From Ignavibacteria bacterium (GTDB taxonomy: Bacteria > Bacteroidota > Ignavibacteria > UBA10030), in the NCBI GenBank assembly GCA_016873755.1, contig VGWB01000004.1, positions 1-43,015 on the forward strand: a stretch of 43,015 nt of DNA, given 5' to 3'. The notes under the pieces are model-generated. The model ran no database searches. It had not been told where the DNA came from and worked only from the letters and a program-made list of their open reading frames with translations. Shown in pieces: positions 33,253-43,015 of this stretch (within the stretch, counting starts at the first letter, position 1; each line of letters starts with the position of its first letter). The position numbers were made by a program, and so were the translations under genes.

Positions 33253-36168
33253 TCAATCCGCCTTGCTCTCGGCGTCTGCGTATGACTCAATCGGGGGACA
33301 TGAGCAGACGAGATTGCGGTCGCCATACGTGCTGTTGATGCGGCCGACAGCCGGCCAGAACTTGCGGTCGCGCAGAAACGGAAGCGGAAACGCCGCCTTT
33401 GCCCTCGTATACGGGTGCTTCCATTCATCCTTCATCGTTTCGCGGGCAGTGTGGGGGGCATTTTTTAGAACATTGTCTGCCTTGTCCGCTTTCCCGTCGA
33501 TGATTTCTTCAATCTCATGTCGTATCGCGATGAGCGCATCAGCAAACCGGTCGAGCTCGGCTTTCGGCTCACTTTCAGTCGGCTCAATCATCAGTGTGCC
33601 CGGCACCGGAAACGAAACCGTCGGAGCGTGGAATCCGTAGTCCATCAATCGCTTGGCAATGTCCTCAACCTCGACGTGTGCCGATTCCTTGAATCCCCTC
33701 GTGTTGAGAATGAACTCGTGGCCGATCCTTCCATTCACCCCTTGATAGAGAACCGGATAGTGTTTCTCGAGCCGCGACTTCAGGTAGTTCGCGTTCAGAA
33801 TCGCGTACCTCGTTGCCTCTGTCAACCCCTCTGAACCGAGCATCTTGATGTAGGCATACGAAATGAGAAGAATGCTGGGGCTCCCCCAAGGTGCAGACGC
33901 AACCGCACGAATTGCCTTGCTCCCTCCCACCTTGACCACAGGATGTCCCGGGAGATACGGAGCCAGGTGCGAGGCAACACAGATAGGACCCATTCCAGGG
34001 CCGCCACCACCGTGCGGAATGCCGAATGTCTTATGCAAATTGATGTGGCAGACATCTGCGCCGATCAGACCAGGACTCGTCAGACCGACCTGGGCATTCA
34101 AGTTGGCCCCATCCATGTAAACCTGACCACCGTTTTGGTGAACGATTTCACAGATCTCGCGAATTTCTTCCTCAAAAACCCCATGGGTAGAAGGATATGT
34201 CACCATCAGCGACGCGAGAACGTCTTTGTATGCACTAGCCTTCGAGCGGAGATCCCCTACATCGATATTCCCCCTGTCGTCACAATTCACCACAACTACC
34301 TTCAGCCCTGCCATGACAGCACTGGCAGGATTTGTGCCGTGGGCCGACGACGGTATCAGCACGACATCACGGTGACCCTGGCCTTGATCGCGTAGGTACG
34401 CGCGAACAACCATCAAGCCGGTGAACTCCCCCTGAGCTCCCGAGTTCGGCTGGAGCGATGCAGCCGCAAAGCCCGTGATTTCACACAGCGCATCCCCAAG
34501 TTCCCTGAAGATCTCTTGATACCCCTGGCACTGTTCCAGCGGAATGAACGGATGGAGACTTGAAAACTCCGGCCAGGTCACCGGCATCAACTCGGTTGCC
34601 GCATTCAGCTTCATGGTACACGAGCCCAGAGGAATCATGGAATACATCAGCGAGAGATCCCGGTTCTCAAGGCTCTTGATATACCGCATCATCTCCGTTT
34701 CGGAATGACACGTATTGAAGATCGGGTGTTGAAGAAACGCGCTCTTCCGGGCGAAGGGCGCGGGCAATGCTGGCTGCAGACCGGCATACTTGTTTCCGAG
34801 GTCGACAACCTGGCGGGCGCGTCCTTTCGCTTCTGCAAAAACAGTTATGAGATTGGTAATATCATCGAGGTCGGTTGTCTCATCGAGGGATATGCCGATG
34901 AACTTCTCATCGATAGTTCTCAGATTGTAGCCTGCCTCAAGCGCAAGCAGGTTGATCTTCGCTGCCGCGTTGCCGTCTGGAGCAACGATTTTGAGCGTAT
35001 CGAAATACAAGCCGTTGTGTTGCTTGTAGCCAAGCTCGTTCAATTCCGCTTCAAGTATCTTGGCCAGCACGTGGACACGCGCGGCAATTCTTCTGATCCC
35101 GCCAGGCCCGTGGTAAACGGCGTACATACCTGCCATGATGGCCAACAGTGCCTGTGCCGTGCAGATATTCGACGTGGCTTTTTCCCGGCGGATATGCTGC
35201 TCACGAGTCTGCAAGGTCATCCGATACGCTTTGTCGTTTTGCGCGTCGATCGAGACCCCGATGATACGCCCCGGCATCTGGCGGATGTATTCATTTCTGG
35301 TTGCGAAGAACCCGGCGTGCGGACCTCCGTACCCCATCGGAACGCCAAACCGTTGCGAGTTGCCCACCACGACGTCCGCGCCGAGCTCACCCGGCGGTGT
35401 CAACAGCGCCAAGCTGAGAAGATCAGACGCCACCACGACCAGCGCGCCGACGCCGTGAGCGTGCTCGATGAACTTCCTGCAATCCGTGACAGCACCGTCC
35501 TGGCCGGGGTACTGCAAGATCACCCCAAAGAAGGACTTATTGAGCGTCGCCGTGTTGTGGTCACCCACAACAACCTCGATGCCGACCGCCGAGGCACGGG
35601 TCCTGATCACATCGATCGTTTGAGCCCAGCACGTGTCTGAGACGAAGAACTTGTCCGCCGGCGAGCCATCCGTCTGCTTGTTGACAATGCCGTGTAGCAT
35701 TGTCATCGCTTCCGCAGCCGCGGTCCCTTCGTCGAGCAGAGAGGCATTTGCCACGTCCATGCCGGTCATATCCATGACCATTGTCTGATAGTTCAGCAAC
35801 GCCTCCAGACGACCCTGCGAGATCTCGGGCTGGTAGGGCGTGTACTGCGTGTACCATCCTGGATTCTCGAAGATATTTCGCAGGATGACGCTCGGCGTTA
35901 TGCAGCCATAGTACCCTTGGCCGAGATAGGATTTCATCAATCTGTTCTTCCAGGCAATTTCCCGCAGCGAACGCAGGAATCTGTACTCGCTGATCGGCGG
36001 AGGCAAGCGAAGCCCCTTCCGAAGACGAATGGAAGCGGGAATCGTTTGGCTGATGAGTTCATCCAGCGATTTCACACCGATGGTGCCCAGCATCTCATGG
36101 AGATCGCTTTCACGCGGTCCAATCTGCCGCGCCTGGAAATCATTTTCGTCAAAATGGGGATTAGTCAT
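33253..36168 (-). CDS. gcvP: Glycine dehydrogenase (decarboxylating), glycine cleavage P protein
   Basis: This 971-residue PLP enzyme decarboxylates glycine and passes the aminomethyl group to lipoyl GcvH. Both halves of the P protein are in one chain: the N-terminal half begins [12 protein letters not shown], and the C-terminal half carries the PLP lysine Lys713 in [44 protein letters not shown] and [11 protein letters not shown] are also conserved. ATG 36168 overlaps the last eight bases of rnc. A much longer in-frame start at 36345 would lie inside rnc. gcvT and gcvH are not in the window. Confidence 0.97.
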   Translation of the reverse strand: MTNPHFDENDFQARQIGPRESDLHEMLGTIGVKSLDELISQTIPASIRLRKGLRLPPPISEYRFLRSLREIAWKNRLMKSYLGQGYYGCITPSVILRNIFENPGWYTQYTPYQPEISQGRLEALLNYQTMVMDMTGMDVANASLLDEGTAAAEAMTMLHGIVNKQTDGSPADKFFVSDTCWAQTIDVIRTRASAVGIEVVVGDHNTATLNKSFFGVILQYPGQDGAVTDCRKFIEHAHGVGALVVVASDLLSLALLTPPGELGADVVVGNSQRFGVPMGYGGPHAGFFATRNEYIRQMPGRIIGVSIDAQNDKAYRMTLQTREQHIRREKATSNICTAQALLAIMAGMYAVYHGPGGIRRIAARVHVLAKILEAELNELGYKQHNGLYFDTLKIVAPDGNAAAKINLLALEAGYNLRTIDEKFIGISLDETTDLDDITNLITVFAEAKGRARQVVDLGNKYAGLQPALPAPFARKSAFLQHPIFNTCHSETEMMRYIKSLENRDLSLMYSMIPLGSCTMKLNAATELMPVTWPEFSSLHPFIPLEQCQGYQEIFRELGDALCEITGFAAASLQPNSGAQGEFTGLMVVRAYLRDQGQGHRDVVLIPSSAHGTNPASAVMAGLKVVVVNCDDRGNIDVGDLRSKASAYKDVLASLMVTYPSTHGVFEEEIREICEIVHQNGGQVYMDGANLNAQVGLTSPGLIGADVCHINLHKTFGIPHGGGGPGMGPICVASHLAPYLPGHPVVKVGGSKAIRAVASAPWGSPSILLISYAYIKMLGSEGLTEATRYAILNANYLKSRLEKHYPVLYQGVNGRIGHEFILNTRGFKESAHVEVEDIAKRLMDYGFHAPTVSFPVPGTLMIEPTESEPKAELDRFADALIAIRHEIEEIIDGKADKADNVLKNAPHTARETMKDEWKHPYTRAKAAFPLPFLRDRKFWPAVGRINSTYGDRNLVCSCPPIESYADAESKAD

Positions 36169-36988
36169 GGGTCTGGGATTGCGTGGTGTCGGATTGATGG
36201 TCGGCAATTTTGTCCAACGCTTGAGCCGCCGCTGCTTGCTCAGCATCCTTCTTGCTACGCCCTGTGCCTGTGCCATAGCTGACATTCTCAAGGAAAACCT
36301 CAACGGTGAAGCGACGGTCGTGGTCCGGACCGTCCTCCCGCACAATCATGTAGCGCGGCACACCCAGGGAACGCCCTTGCGAATACTCCAGCAATGCGCT
36401 TTTGTGGTTGTCATCAGTCAGGGCTGAATGAAGAACATCGTCGTTGGCCAGAAGCGTCCTCTGAACAAAGGCGTGTGCATCCGCCAGCCCGCCATCGACG
36501 TAGATCGCACCGATAATTGCCTCAAAGGCATCAGAGAGAATGGATTCGGATCCACTGCCAATGGACTGAATGGCGCTGGAGCTGAGAAGGAGGAAATCTG
36601 GCAACTGGAGGTCTTTTGCGCGCTGCGCAAGAACCCGCCGATTCACAAGGCGCGACCGGATTTTCGTAAGCTCCCCCTCTTCCATTAAGGGGTACGAGCG
36701 ATAGAGGTGTTCCGCGACGAGAGAGTTGAGAATCGCGTCACCGAGGAACTCGAGGCGTTCGTTCGAATTCCAGCGCTCGTCGGTGTATTGCAGGAACGAT
36801 CGGTGAATGAGGGATTCAAAAAAGAGGGTCCAGTCCTTGGGGTGATACCCAATGATGCGCTCAAATCGGGCGAAGTCGAATCTTTTCCCTTCCAGCCCTG
36901 CAGTCAGGCCCTCGATCTGTAAGCTAAGACGTGACCGACTTCGACGCGGAAGTAACCAGTTGAACAATTTTCCGAGTGCCGTGAACAC
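36161..36988 (-). CDS. rnc: Ribonuclease III
   Basis: This 275-residue endonuclease cuts double-stranded RNA (rRNA precursors, structured mRNAs). The catalytic signature [11 protein letters not shown] and the second acidic site [16 protein letters not shown] are intact. The C-terminal dsRNA-binding domain contains [43 protein letters not shown] prefer the GTG at 36988, which has GGAG six bases upstream, over the GTG at 37009, seven codons further out. Its position directly after fabF is a widespread arrangement (acpP-fabF-rnc). The gene overlaps the start of gcvP by eight bases. Confidence 0.95.
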   Translation of the reverse strand: MFTALGKLFNWLLPRRSRSRLSLQIEGLTAGLEGKRFDFARFERIIGYHPKDWTLFFESLIHRSFLQYTDERWNSNERLEFLGDAILNSLVAEHLYRSYPLMEEGELTKIRSRLVNRRVLAQRAKDLQLPDFLLLSSSAIQSIGSGSESILSDAFEAIIGAIYVDGGLADAHAFVQRTLLANDDVLHSALTDDNHKSALLEYSQGRSLGVPRYMIVREDGPDHDRRFTVEVFLENVSYGTGTGRSKKDAEQAAAAQALDKIADHQSDTTQSQTHD

Positions 36989-37021
36989 ACAAGACTCCGC
37001 CCCAACCACTCCATGACGCTG

Positions 37022-38281
37022 CTACTCCTGATATCTCCGGAAAAGGAGTGAAGCGTTATGGCCACCAAATCCAAACGTGTTACTGATGGCAACGTTGATA
37101 TTCCAGTCCCGCGCGGTGTTGGGTATGTAATTGAGGTCGCACTCGGGATCTGGCGTTTCCAGATTGATCGTCGGATGAACTTTGTTCTCGCAGATCGACA
37201 TGATGGTCGCTACCGCCTCAGCGGCCCCCGCTGCACCGAGCAAGTGCCCGATCATCGACTTCGTTGAATTCACCGCCATCCTGTATGCCCGCTCGCCAAA
37301 CACTCCCTTGATCGCGGCAGTCTCGCTCACGTCACCTACGGGTGTCGATGTCCCGTGGGTGTTGATGTAGTCCACATCATCAGCTGTCAGCCCGGCATCC
37401 TTGATAGCTTGACGCATGGAACGGACCGCACCTTCACCACCGGGTGCTGGTTCGGTAATGTGGTGTGCGTCCGCAGTGAAGCCGATCCCTCCCAGCTCGG
37501 CGTAGATCTTCGCATTGCGGCGGATGGCGTGACCCACCTCTTCGAGGATGAGGATCGCGGATCCCTCACCCATCACAAAACCATCGCGGTTCTTGTCAAA
37601 CGGGCGACTTGCTTTCTCGGGCGCGTCGTTGCGTGTAGAGAGGGCCCTCATGGCGTTGAATCCCCCGATGCCCATCGGACAGATGGCCGCTTCTGCGCCC
37701 CCAGTTATCATCACGTCGGCATCACCCCGCTGAATCAAAATGAAGGCATCGCCGATGGCATGCGACGATGTTGCGCAGGCTGAGGTGGTCGAGTAGTTTG
37801 GGCCCTTCAGTCCATAGCGCATGGAAATCCGTCCGGGCGCGATGTCTGAAATCATCATTGGAATGAAGAACGGACTGATCTGACGCGGGCCGCCAGTCTT
37901 CAGCACGGTCTCCTGCTGCTTGTGGTACGTCCACATACCGCCAATTCCCGAGCCCACAATTACACCGATGCGCTCACGATCCTCCTGCTCCACATTCAGC
38001 CGCGAGTCTGCCAACGCCGTCTCCGTTGCCACGAGTGCAAACTGAGTGAAAAGGTCGGTCCGCTGAGCGAGCTTCCGATCCATGTGCTTCATTGGATCGA
38101 ACCCCTTGACCTCACACGCGAACTTCGTCTCATACATTGACGCGTCGAAGTACGTGATCGGTCCGGCACCGCTCTTCCCTACCAGCAGGCTTTGCCAATA
38201 ATCCTGGACATTCAAGCCCACCGGTGTGATCACTCCCATGCCGGTGATGACTACTCTCCGCTCTGGTCCATGAAACGCCAT
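37022..38281 (-). CDS. fabF: 3-oxoacyl-[ACP] synthase II
   Basis: This 419-residue condensing enzyme elongates acyl-ACP with malonyl-ACP. The Cys-His-His triad is visible: Cys169 in TSACATSSHAIGDA, His in NTHGTSTPVGD and His in SMIGHLLGAAGA. RRVVITGMGVITPVG opens the protein, and FGFGGHNASLLF ends it. AAGGA lies eight bases ahead of ATG 38281. It follows acpP by 93 bases and precedes rnc by 33. All sequence hallmarks and the length are standard. Confidence 0.97.
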   Translation of the reverse strand: MAFHGPERRVVITGMGVITPVGLNVQDYWQSLLVGKSGAGPITYFDASMYETKFACEVKGFDPMKHMDRKLAQRTDLFTQFALVATETALADSRLNVEQEDRERIGVIVGSGIGGMWTYHKQQETVLKTGGPRQISPFFIPMMISDIAPGRISMRYGLKGPNYSTTSACATSSHAIGDAFILIQRGDADVMITGGAEAAICPMGIGGFNAMRALSTRNDAPEKASRPFDKNRDGFVMGEGSAILILEEVGHAIRRNAKIYAELGGIGFTADAHHITEPAPGGEGAVRSMRQAIKDAGLTADDVDYINTHGTSTPVGDVSETAAIKGVFGERAYRMAVNSTKSMIGHLLGAAGAAEAVATIMSICENKVHPTINLETPDPECDLNYIPNTARDWNINVAISNTFGFGGHNASLLFRRYQE

Positions 38282-38374
38282 GGTGTTCGTCCTTCATTCC
38301 TGGTTACCGTGGCACAGCATTCTCGAGGATAGAAGGCACTGCTCCCTCGCCCCCGAGTTCTCCCACGCAAGTAG

Positions 38375-38611
38375 CTATGAGAGCTTTGTTTTCAGGTAGT
38401 CGATTGCGTCGCCGACGGTGGAGATCTTCTCGGCGTCTTCGTCCGGAATCTGGATGTTGAATGCTTTCTCGAACTCCATCACGAGCTCGACTGTATCCAG
38501 CGAATCCGCACCCAAGTCGTTGGTGAAGGAAGCCGCCGGTGTAATCTGTGCCTCATCCACCCCCAACTTGGAGACGATGATCTCTTTTACCTTTTTCTCG
38601 ACTTCTGCCAT
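38375..38611 (-). CDS. acpP: Acyl carrier protein
   Basis: This 78-residue acidic carrier shuttles acyl chains during fatty-acid synthesis. The phosphopantetheine attachment Ser is in [28 protein letters not shown] begins helix 1, and [13 protein letters not shown] is the usual recognition region. AAAGGGAA precedes the ATG at 38611. An upstream in-frame start at 38746 would run back into fabG and add sequence unlike ACP. It sits between the two fabG copies and fabF. Confidence 0.97.
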   Translation of the reverse strand: MAEVEKKVKEIIVSKLGVDEAQITPAASFTNDLGADSLDTVELVMEFEKAFNIQIPDEDAEKISTVGDAIDYLKTKLS

Positions 38612-38657
38612 ACACGGTTCCCTTTCGAGGTATGATTGATTGGTTGATGTGTTGAAT

Positions 38658-39404
38658 CTACATGGCAATTCCCCCGTCAACGCACAGTACCTGTCCTGTA
38701 ATGTAACTGGCGGCGGGTGAAACCAGAAACACGACAACACTGGCAACCTCTTCCGGCTGCGCCGTTCTCTTCATTGGAATAAGATTCATGAGTGCCTCGC
38801 GCTGTTGGGCGCTGAGTTTCTTCGTCATTTCGGTCTCCACATACCCCGGAGCAACCGCATTGACTTGAATATTGCGAGATGCAAGCTCTTTTGCAAGAGT
38901 TTTCGTCAGTCCGATAACGCCTGCCTTCGAAGCGGCATAATTCACCTGGCCTGCATTGCCAATCAGTCCGACGACCGATGCGATGTTGATGATCGTCCCT
39001 CGACGCTGACCCACCATCTGCCGCGATGCCGCCTTGCAAAAATTGAACGTTCCCTTCAGATTCGTATCGATCACGGCATCCCACTCCTCCTCGGACATCC
39101 GCACGAGCAGGTTGTCCCGCGTGATCCCCGCATTGTTCACCAGAATGTCAAGACGTTGATGCTCCTTCACAATAGTGTCAATGACTCCTTGAGCCGCATT
39201 GAAATCGCGAACATCGGCTTGGAGGGCTGTCGCTCTCAATCCTTTGGAGCGAATGATGTTCACCACCTCATCGGCCTCTGTGCCGAGCCGAACGTCAACC
39301 AACACAATGTGGGCACCCTCAGACGCGAGGGCGAGGCTGATGGCTTTTCCGATCCCGCGTGCGCCGCCGGTCACACAAGCCACTTTGTTGTCGAGGATTC
39401 CCAT
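38658..39404 (-). CDS. fabG: 3-oxoacyl-[ACP] reductase (first of two, promoter-distal)
   Basis: This 248-residue NADPH-dependent SDR enzyme reduces 3-oxoacyl-ACP. The cofactor motif [22 protein letters not shown], catalytic Ser in NIASVVG and YAASK (Tyr, Lys) are all present. It ends [14 protein letters not shown], the usual C-terminal shape. Downstream of the other fabG by 12 bases, with AAGGA before ATG 39404. The two neighbours are alike over nearly the whole length, for example NTLKELA-type helices and [10 protein letters not shown], so they arose by tandem duplication. Confidence 0.95.
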   Translation of the reverse strand: MGILDNKVACVTGGARGIGKAISLALASEGAHIVLVDVRLGTEADEVVNIIRSKGLRATALQADVRDFNAAQGVIDTIVKEHQRLDILVNNAGITRDNLLVRMSEEEWDAVIDTNLKGTFNFCKAASRQMVGQRRGTIINIASVVGLIGNAGQVNYAASKAGVIGLTKTLAKELASRNIQVNAVAPGYVETEMTKKLSAQQREALMNLIPMKRTAQPEEVASVVVFLVSPAASYITGQVLCVDGGIAM

Positions 39405-39416
39405 CTGGAGTATCCT

Positions 39417-40154
39417 TCAATCATACATGCCAGGAAGAACCTGGCCGGTGATGTAGTCCGAAGCAGGAGAAGCAAAAAACAGTACCAGCTCTGCGATTTC
39501 CTCCGGCTGGGCCACCAGCTTCATGGGCAAGAGACCGGAGAATCCTCCCATCTGCGAGAGATCAAGTTGCTTGACCATATCTGTTGCCACGAATCCCGGC
39601 GCAACGGCGTTCACCTGGATGTTTCGCGTGGCCAGCTCCTTTGCTATCGTCTTCGTCAGCCCGATCATTCCCGATTTCGCGGCGGCATAATTTGCCTGCC
39701 CGGGATTGCCGATGACACCGGAGATGGACGCCACGTTAACGATTTTCCCCCGCCGCTTCGCGATCATCGAACGCGAGACGGCTTTGCAGAAATTGAACGC
39801 GCTCTTCAGATTCGTATCGATCACGTCATCCCAATCTCTTTCGGTCATACGCACCAGCAACCGATCACGAGTAATGCCAGCGTTGTTGACCAGAATGTCG
39901 ATAGGTCCGAACTCTTCGCTGACGCGGTCAACGACCGCCTGAGTCGATAGGAGGTCTTTTGCATCCGCCTGCAAAGCAAACGCCCTCACCCCTTTTGAGC
40001 CGATCGCGTTGACCGTTTCCTGGGCAGAAGATGCAGCAGATTTATACGTGAACGCGATGTTCGCTCCCTCCTCTGCCAGCAACAACGCGATCGCCCTTCC
40101 GATCCCCCGGGATGCACCCGTAATCAATGCAGTCTTGTCTGCAACCCACCCCAT
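39417..40154 (-). CDS. fabG: 3-oxoacyl-[ACP] reductase paralogue (promoter-proximal)
   Basis: This 245-residue SDR enzyme has the complete set of catalytic motifs: [29 protein letters not shown] and YAAAK. It is a close relative of the neighbouring fabG. The C-terminus is unusual: ITGQVLPGMYD, where FabG normally has a V-D-G-G (or V-N-G-G) turn before the end. About three residues have been lost from the segment that packs against the partner subunit. It starts 34 bases after fabD. Which copy serves bulk fatty-acid synthesis cannot be told from sequence. Confidence 0.94.
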   Translation of the reverse strand: MGWVADKTALITGASRGIGRAIALLLAEEGANIAFTYKSAASSAQETVNAIGSKGVRAFALQADAKDLLSTQAVVDRVSEEFGPIDILVNNAGITRDRLLVRMTERDWDDVIDTNLKSAFNFCKAVSRSMIAKRRGKIVNVASISGVIGNPGQANYAAAKSGMIGLTKTIAKELATRNIQVNAVAPGFVATDMVKQLDLSQMGGFSGLLPMKLVAQPEEIAELVLFFASPASDYITGQVLPGMYD

Positions 40155-40188
40155 CTGTCAACCACCAATCAAAGTGCGAATGAGGTCT

Positions 40189-41097
40189 CTACGTGCCGAG
40201 ATCGCTCATTCTCTCAATGCCGACCGCCGCAACACTTCCGCTGATCCTCTTGACGAGGCCTTGCAGAACCTTGCCGGGACCGATCTCGACGAATGCCGTC
40301 GCTCCGTCGGCCATCATGTTGACGATCGTCTCCTCCCAACGGACGGGACTCGTGAGCTGCTGATAGAGCAGCTCACGGATCTCTTCGGCTTTCTGCACGG
40401 GCGTGGCCGTCACATTCGCGTAGATGGGGATCGAGGCATCCCGAATCATCGTTGTGTCGAGGGCCGCCTTGAGACCTGTTCGGGCCGACTCCATCAAAGG
40501 TGAGTGGAAAGCTCCGCTCACAGGGAGCTCTTTGACCATCTTCGCACCGCGCGCTTTCGCCAACTCCATTGCCTTTCGCACACCGGCAACTGCGCCGGAA
40601 ATCACGATCTGCCCCGGAGAGTTGAAATTCGCTGCTTGCACGATGCCCACGGGCCACGCTTCACAACACACTTCCCCGACGGTATTCGCATCAAGACCCA
40701 CCACCGCGGCCATCGTCCCCGGTCGTTCGATTCCCGCCTTTTGCATCAGCTCGCCGCGCAGCCGAACGAGTCTCAAGCCATCCTCGAACGTGAGCGCGTC
40801 GGCATATACCAGTGCCGAGTATTCACCAAGCGAATGACCGGCAGCCATCGCGGCGGGTTCGCCACGGTACAACGTTGAAAGAACGATGCTGTGCAAAAAG
40901 ATTGCCGGCTGCGTGTTCCGTGTTTGCCTCAGTTCTTCCTCGGGTCCATCGAAGCAAAGTCTGCTGAGTGGAAATCCGATCAACGCGTCTGCTTGCTCGA
41001 AGATCGCTTTCGCTTCGCCATCCTCCTCGTAGAGGTCCTTCCCCATCCCTACGTACTGCGAACCCTGACCCGGAAAGAGAAAAGCGGTTTTTCGCAT
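40189..41097 (-). CDS. fabD: Malonyl-CoA:ACP transacylase
   Basis: This 302-residue enzyme loads malonate from CoA onto ACP. FPGQGSQYVGMGKDL opens it. The nucleophile is Ser89 in GHSLGEYSAL, and the catalytic His198 is in GAFHSPLM. The oxyanion Gln and EIGPGKVLQGLVKR are typical. Length is normal. The gene begins ten bases after the fabH stop. Its place in a plsX-fabH-fabD-fabG-acpP-fabF cluster is the classic one. Confidence 0.97.
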   Translation of the reverse strand: MRKTAFLFPGQGSQYVGMGKDLYEEDGEAKAIFEQADALIGFPLSRLCFDGPEEELRQTRNTQPAIFLHSIVLSTLYRGEPAAMAAGHSLGEYSALVYADALTFEDGLRLVRLRGELMQKAGIERPGTMAAVVGLDANTVGEVCCEAWPVGIVQAANFNSPGQIVISGAVAGVRKAMELAKARGAKMVKELPVSGAFHSPLMESARTGLKAALDTTMIRDASIPIYANVTATPVQKAEEIRELLYQQLTSPVRWEETIVNMMADGATAFVEIGPGKVLQGLVKRISGSVAAVGIERMSDLGT

Positions 41098-41107
41098 GCC
41101 GCGCCCA

Positions 41108-42115
41108 TCACTTTGCCGGATTCTCCAGCGACCACTTCATAAGCACAGCGCCCCAGGTGTAGCCCGCTCCGAAACTAGCCAGCACGATGTTCTGTCCACG
41201 CTTGAGCTTGCCGGTCTCCCACCACTCCGAAAGGCACAGAGGAATCGTTGCAGCGGTCGTGTTGCCGTACTTGTCGATGTTGATCATGACCTTCGACCGA
41301 TCAAGACCCATTCTTTCGGCCGTCGCATCGATAATGCGCAGATTTGCCTGATGCGGCACCAACCACGCAACGTCGTCACCGGTGAGGTTGTTGCGCTGCA
41401 TGATCTCGGCGGAAACATCAGCCATTCCCTTGACAGCGACCTTGAAGACCGCTTTGCCGTCCTGGTAGATGTAGTGCATTCGCCTGTCAACCGTCTCATG
41501 CGTCGCCGGGTTCAAGCTCCCTCCACCCTTCATGTAAAGAAAAGCGCCCCCCGAACCGTCGCAATACATCCGATAGTCCAACAATCCGTACTGTGGATCG
41601 TCCGACGGCTCCAATAGGACGGCTGCGCCAGCATCACCGAAGAGAATGCACAAATTGCGATCGGAATAGTCGGTAATGCTGCTCATCTTGTCTGCACCGA
41701 CAACGACCACCTTGGAAGCCGCACCGCTTTCAACGAATTGAGCCCCTGCGGCAAGAGCATAGAGAAATCCCGAGCACGCTGCGGAAATATCGAAGCCCCA
41801 TGCGTTGCTCGCGCCAATCTTGTCCTGCACAACACACGCGGTCGGAGGGAAAAGCATGTCGGGAGTGACGGTGGCAACAATAATCATCTCGATTTCCGTC
41901 GCCTCCATCTTTCTGCGCACAAGGAGGTTTTCGATTGCCCCGGCGGCAAGATCCGACGAGGCACCTTGCTGCAGGATACGGCGCTCCCGGATCCCGGTGC
42001 GCGTAACGATCCACTCATCGCTCGTGTCGACCATCTTTTCGAGATCGGCGTTGGTCAGTACCCTCTCAGGAACGTAGTGGCCAACCGCCGTGATTGTTGC
42101 TCTGCGCTTGCTCAT
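41108..42115 (-). CDS. fabH: 3-oxoacyl-[ACP] synthase III
   Basis: This 335-residue enzyme starts fatty-acid synthesis by condensing acetyl- or branched acyl-CoA with malonyl-ACP. The catalytic Cys114 lies in ISAACSGFLYAL, His in VPHQANLRI and Asn in KYGNTTAAT. TSDEWIVTRTGIRERR is the conserved N-terminal stretch. The start-to-stop gap to plsX is nine bases and to fabD ten. The primer preference (straight or branched) is not clear from sequence alone. Confidence 0.97.
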   Translation of the reverse strand: MSKRRATITAVGHYVPERVLTNADLEKMVDTSDEWIVTRTGIRERRILQQGASSDLAAGAIENLLVRRKMEATEIEMIIVATVTPDMLFPPTACVVQDKIGASNAWGFDISAACSGFLYALAAGAQFVESGAASKVVVVGADKMSSITDYSDRNLCILFGDAGAAVLLEPSDDPQYGLLDYRMYCDGSGGAFLYMKGGGSLNPATHETVDRRMHYIYQDGKAVFKVAVKGMADVSAEIMQRNNLTGDDVAWLVPHQANLRIIDATAERMGLDRSKVMINIDKYGNTTAATIPLCLSEWWETGKLKRGQNIVLASFGAGYTWGAVLMKWSLENPAK

Positions 42116-42124
42116 ACGCTGCCT

Positions 42125-43015
42125 CTACGATACTGGTGCCATCAAAGGATCCCCCGAAGCAGGATTGTGGGCTCCCTGCATCGCCTCTTCGATATACTTG
42201 TTGAGCTGTGACCTGGCAACCCGCACGGCTGTGAGGATCATGTTCTTAAAGGCTTTAGGACTCGAACTGCCGTGGCCGATGATGGAAACCCCATTCACGC
42301 CGAGCACCGGAACGCCACCAAACTCTTCATAATCCATGTCCCGAAGGGAAGCTCGCAACGATCCGCGTGCCATCCCGATCAAAAGCTTGCGCCAGAGACT
42401 CGCACCCGCGTACTGCCTGAGTTTCGACTTGAGAAATCCAGGAACACTCTCTCCAAACTTGAGAATGACATTCCCCACAAAGCCGTCGCAGACAACAACC
42501 TGGGCCTTGCCTTTCAGAATGTCACGCCCCTCCACATTTCCAATGAAATTCAGACTACTGGATTCGAGCATCACGTATGCTTCCTGCACGACCTCCGTCC
42601 CTTTGAGCTTTTCCTCACCGATGTTCAGGAGCCCCACCTTGGGATTCTCATAGTTGAAAACCCGCCTGGCATATGTGCTCCCCATAATGGCAAACTCATA
42701 GAGGTGTTGCGCGCGGCAATCGACGTTTGTGCCGGCATCAACCAGCAGGCAAACGCCCGTCTCTGAAGGGAAAAAAGCGCCAATGGTGGGCCTGCTGACT
42801 CCTTTAATCCGACCAAGAATGAGAGTTGAAGCAGAAAGGACTGCGCCCGTATTCCCGGCGCTCGCGAACGCGTCTGCCTTGCCTTCTTTGTGGAGCTGCA
42901 TCCCGACGGCAAGCGATGAGCCCTTCTTTTGCTTCAGCGCGGCCGTCGGAGAGTCATCCATCGTAATGACCTCTTCAGCATTGACGACCGATATTGAGAG
43001 GCCCTGGGCATTCTG
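42125..43015 (-). CDS. plsX: Phosphate acyltransferase PlsX (N-terminus beyond right edge)
   Basis: This is the C-terminal 296 codons of PlsX, which makes acyl-phosphate from acyl-ACP for phospholipid synthesis. The frame is open to the window edge. Visible family stretches are MDDSPTAALKQKKGSS, the AFASAGNTGAVL core, PTIGAFFPSE, LVDAGTNVDC, VVCDGFVGNVILKFGES and the C-terminal GVNGVSIIGHGSSSPKAF. Roughly 40 N-terminal residues are missing off the edge. An ATG at 42961 is internal: the 18 codons upstream of it are conserved in the family. It is the first gene of the fatty-acid cluster visible here. Confidence 0.96.
   Translation of the reverse strand, partial: QNAQGLSISVVNAEEVITMDDSPTAALKQKKGSSLAVGMQLHKEGKADAFASAGNTGAVLSASTLILGRIKGVSRPTIGAFFPSETGVCLLVDAGTNVDCRAQHLYEFAIMGSTYARRVFNYENPKVGLLNIGEEKLKGTEVVQEAYVMLESSSLNFIGNVEGRDILKGKAQVVVCDGFVGNVILKFGESVPGFLKSKLRQYAGASLWRKLLIGMARGSLRASLRDMDYEEFGGVPVLGVNGVSIIGHGSSSPKAFKNMILTAVRVARSQLNKYIEEAMQGAHNPASGDPLMAPVS

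Noticed and set aside
34705-35640. 311-codon frame opposite gcvP
   Set aside because: It lies antisense to a well-conserved half of the P protein, with no independent support.
38805-39950. 381-codon frame opposite both fabG genes
   Set aside because: It seems long only because the two fabG copies are tandem duplicates, so the same antisense frame stays open across both.
1-43015. Search for tRNA, rRNA, CRISPR arrays, insertion sequences and prophage genes
   Set aside because: No cloverleaf-like sequence, repeat-spacer pattern, transposase or phage protein was seen by reading; a dedicated scan was not possible.

Overview
The window looks like chromosome from a Gram-negative bacterium of moderately high GC. 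It encodes two outer-membrane barrel proteins ending in Phe, lipoproteins with lipoboxes, and LPS-type cell architecture. A two-anchor BatA-like vWA protein, separate FtcD and FchA enzymes, several hybrid sensor kinases and TTG/TA-type promoter boxes suggest the Bacteroidota/Chlorobiota/Ignavibacteriota (FCB) group. That placement is an inference from gene content, not a phylogeny. No rRNA, tRNA, CRISPR array, insertion sequence or phage gene was found.

Layout. Positions 1-5687 (minus) hold the start of an unknown gene, a PDZ / multi-pass membrane / GAF / SpoIIE phosphatase, and a patatin-POTRA-barrel outer-membrane protein. Positions 5952-9408 (plus) hold a BatA-like vWA membrane protein followed by hflX. 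Positions 9454-11783 (minus) hold a small lipoprotein, a UPF0173 metallo-hydrolase and an adenosine deaminase-like enzyme. Positions 11784-12394 have no intact gene: they contain a frameshifted gene remnant, a good sigma70-like promoter and a structured leader.

Positions 12395-27797 (plus) are a long co-directional run. It begins with a REC-histidine-kinase protein, a sigma54 activator and SixA. An adenosine-specific-kinase family protein and a lipoprotein form of RidA follow, then urocanate hydratase, a four-PAS hybrid kinase with two REC domains and an Hpt domain, and ketopantoate reductase. It ends with a small Cys protein, a methyltransferase, hutI, ftcD and fchA. Together hutU-hutI-ftcD-fchA take urocanate to glutamate plus methenyl-tetrahydrofolate; histidine ammonia-lyase is not in the window.

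Positions 27991-32873 (minus) hold an Omp85-like protein, rsmE, and the TrkA/TrkH potassium uptake pair. Positions 32966-43015 (minus) form a compact lipid operon read from the right edge: plsX, fabH, fabD, two tandem fabG genes, acpP, fabF, rnc, gcvP and a shortened CoA-binding protein.

Most of the window is housekeeping. The items most worth a second look are a histidine kinase whose H-box carries Tyr in place of the phospho-accepting His, an in-frame stop near the end of the big hybrid kinase, a membrane-anchored RidA, a CoA-binding protein missing its middle, a decayed gene that reads through two compensating frameshifts, and a probable leaderless promoter.
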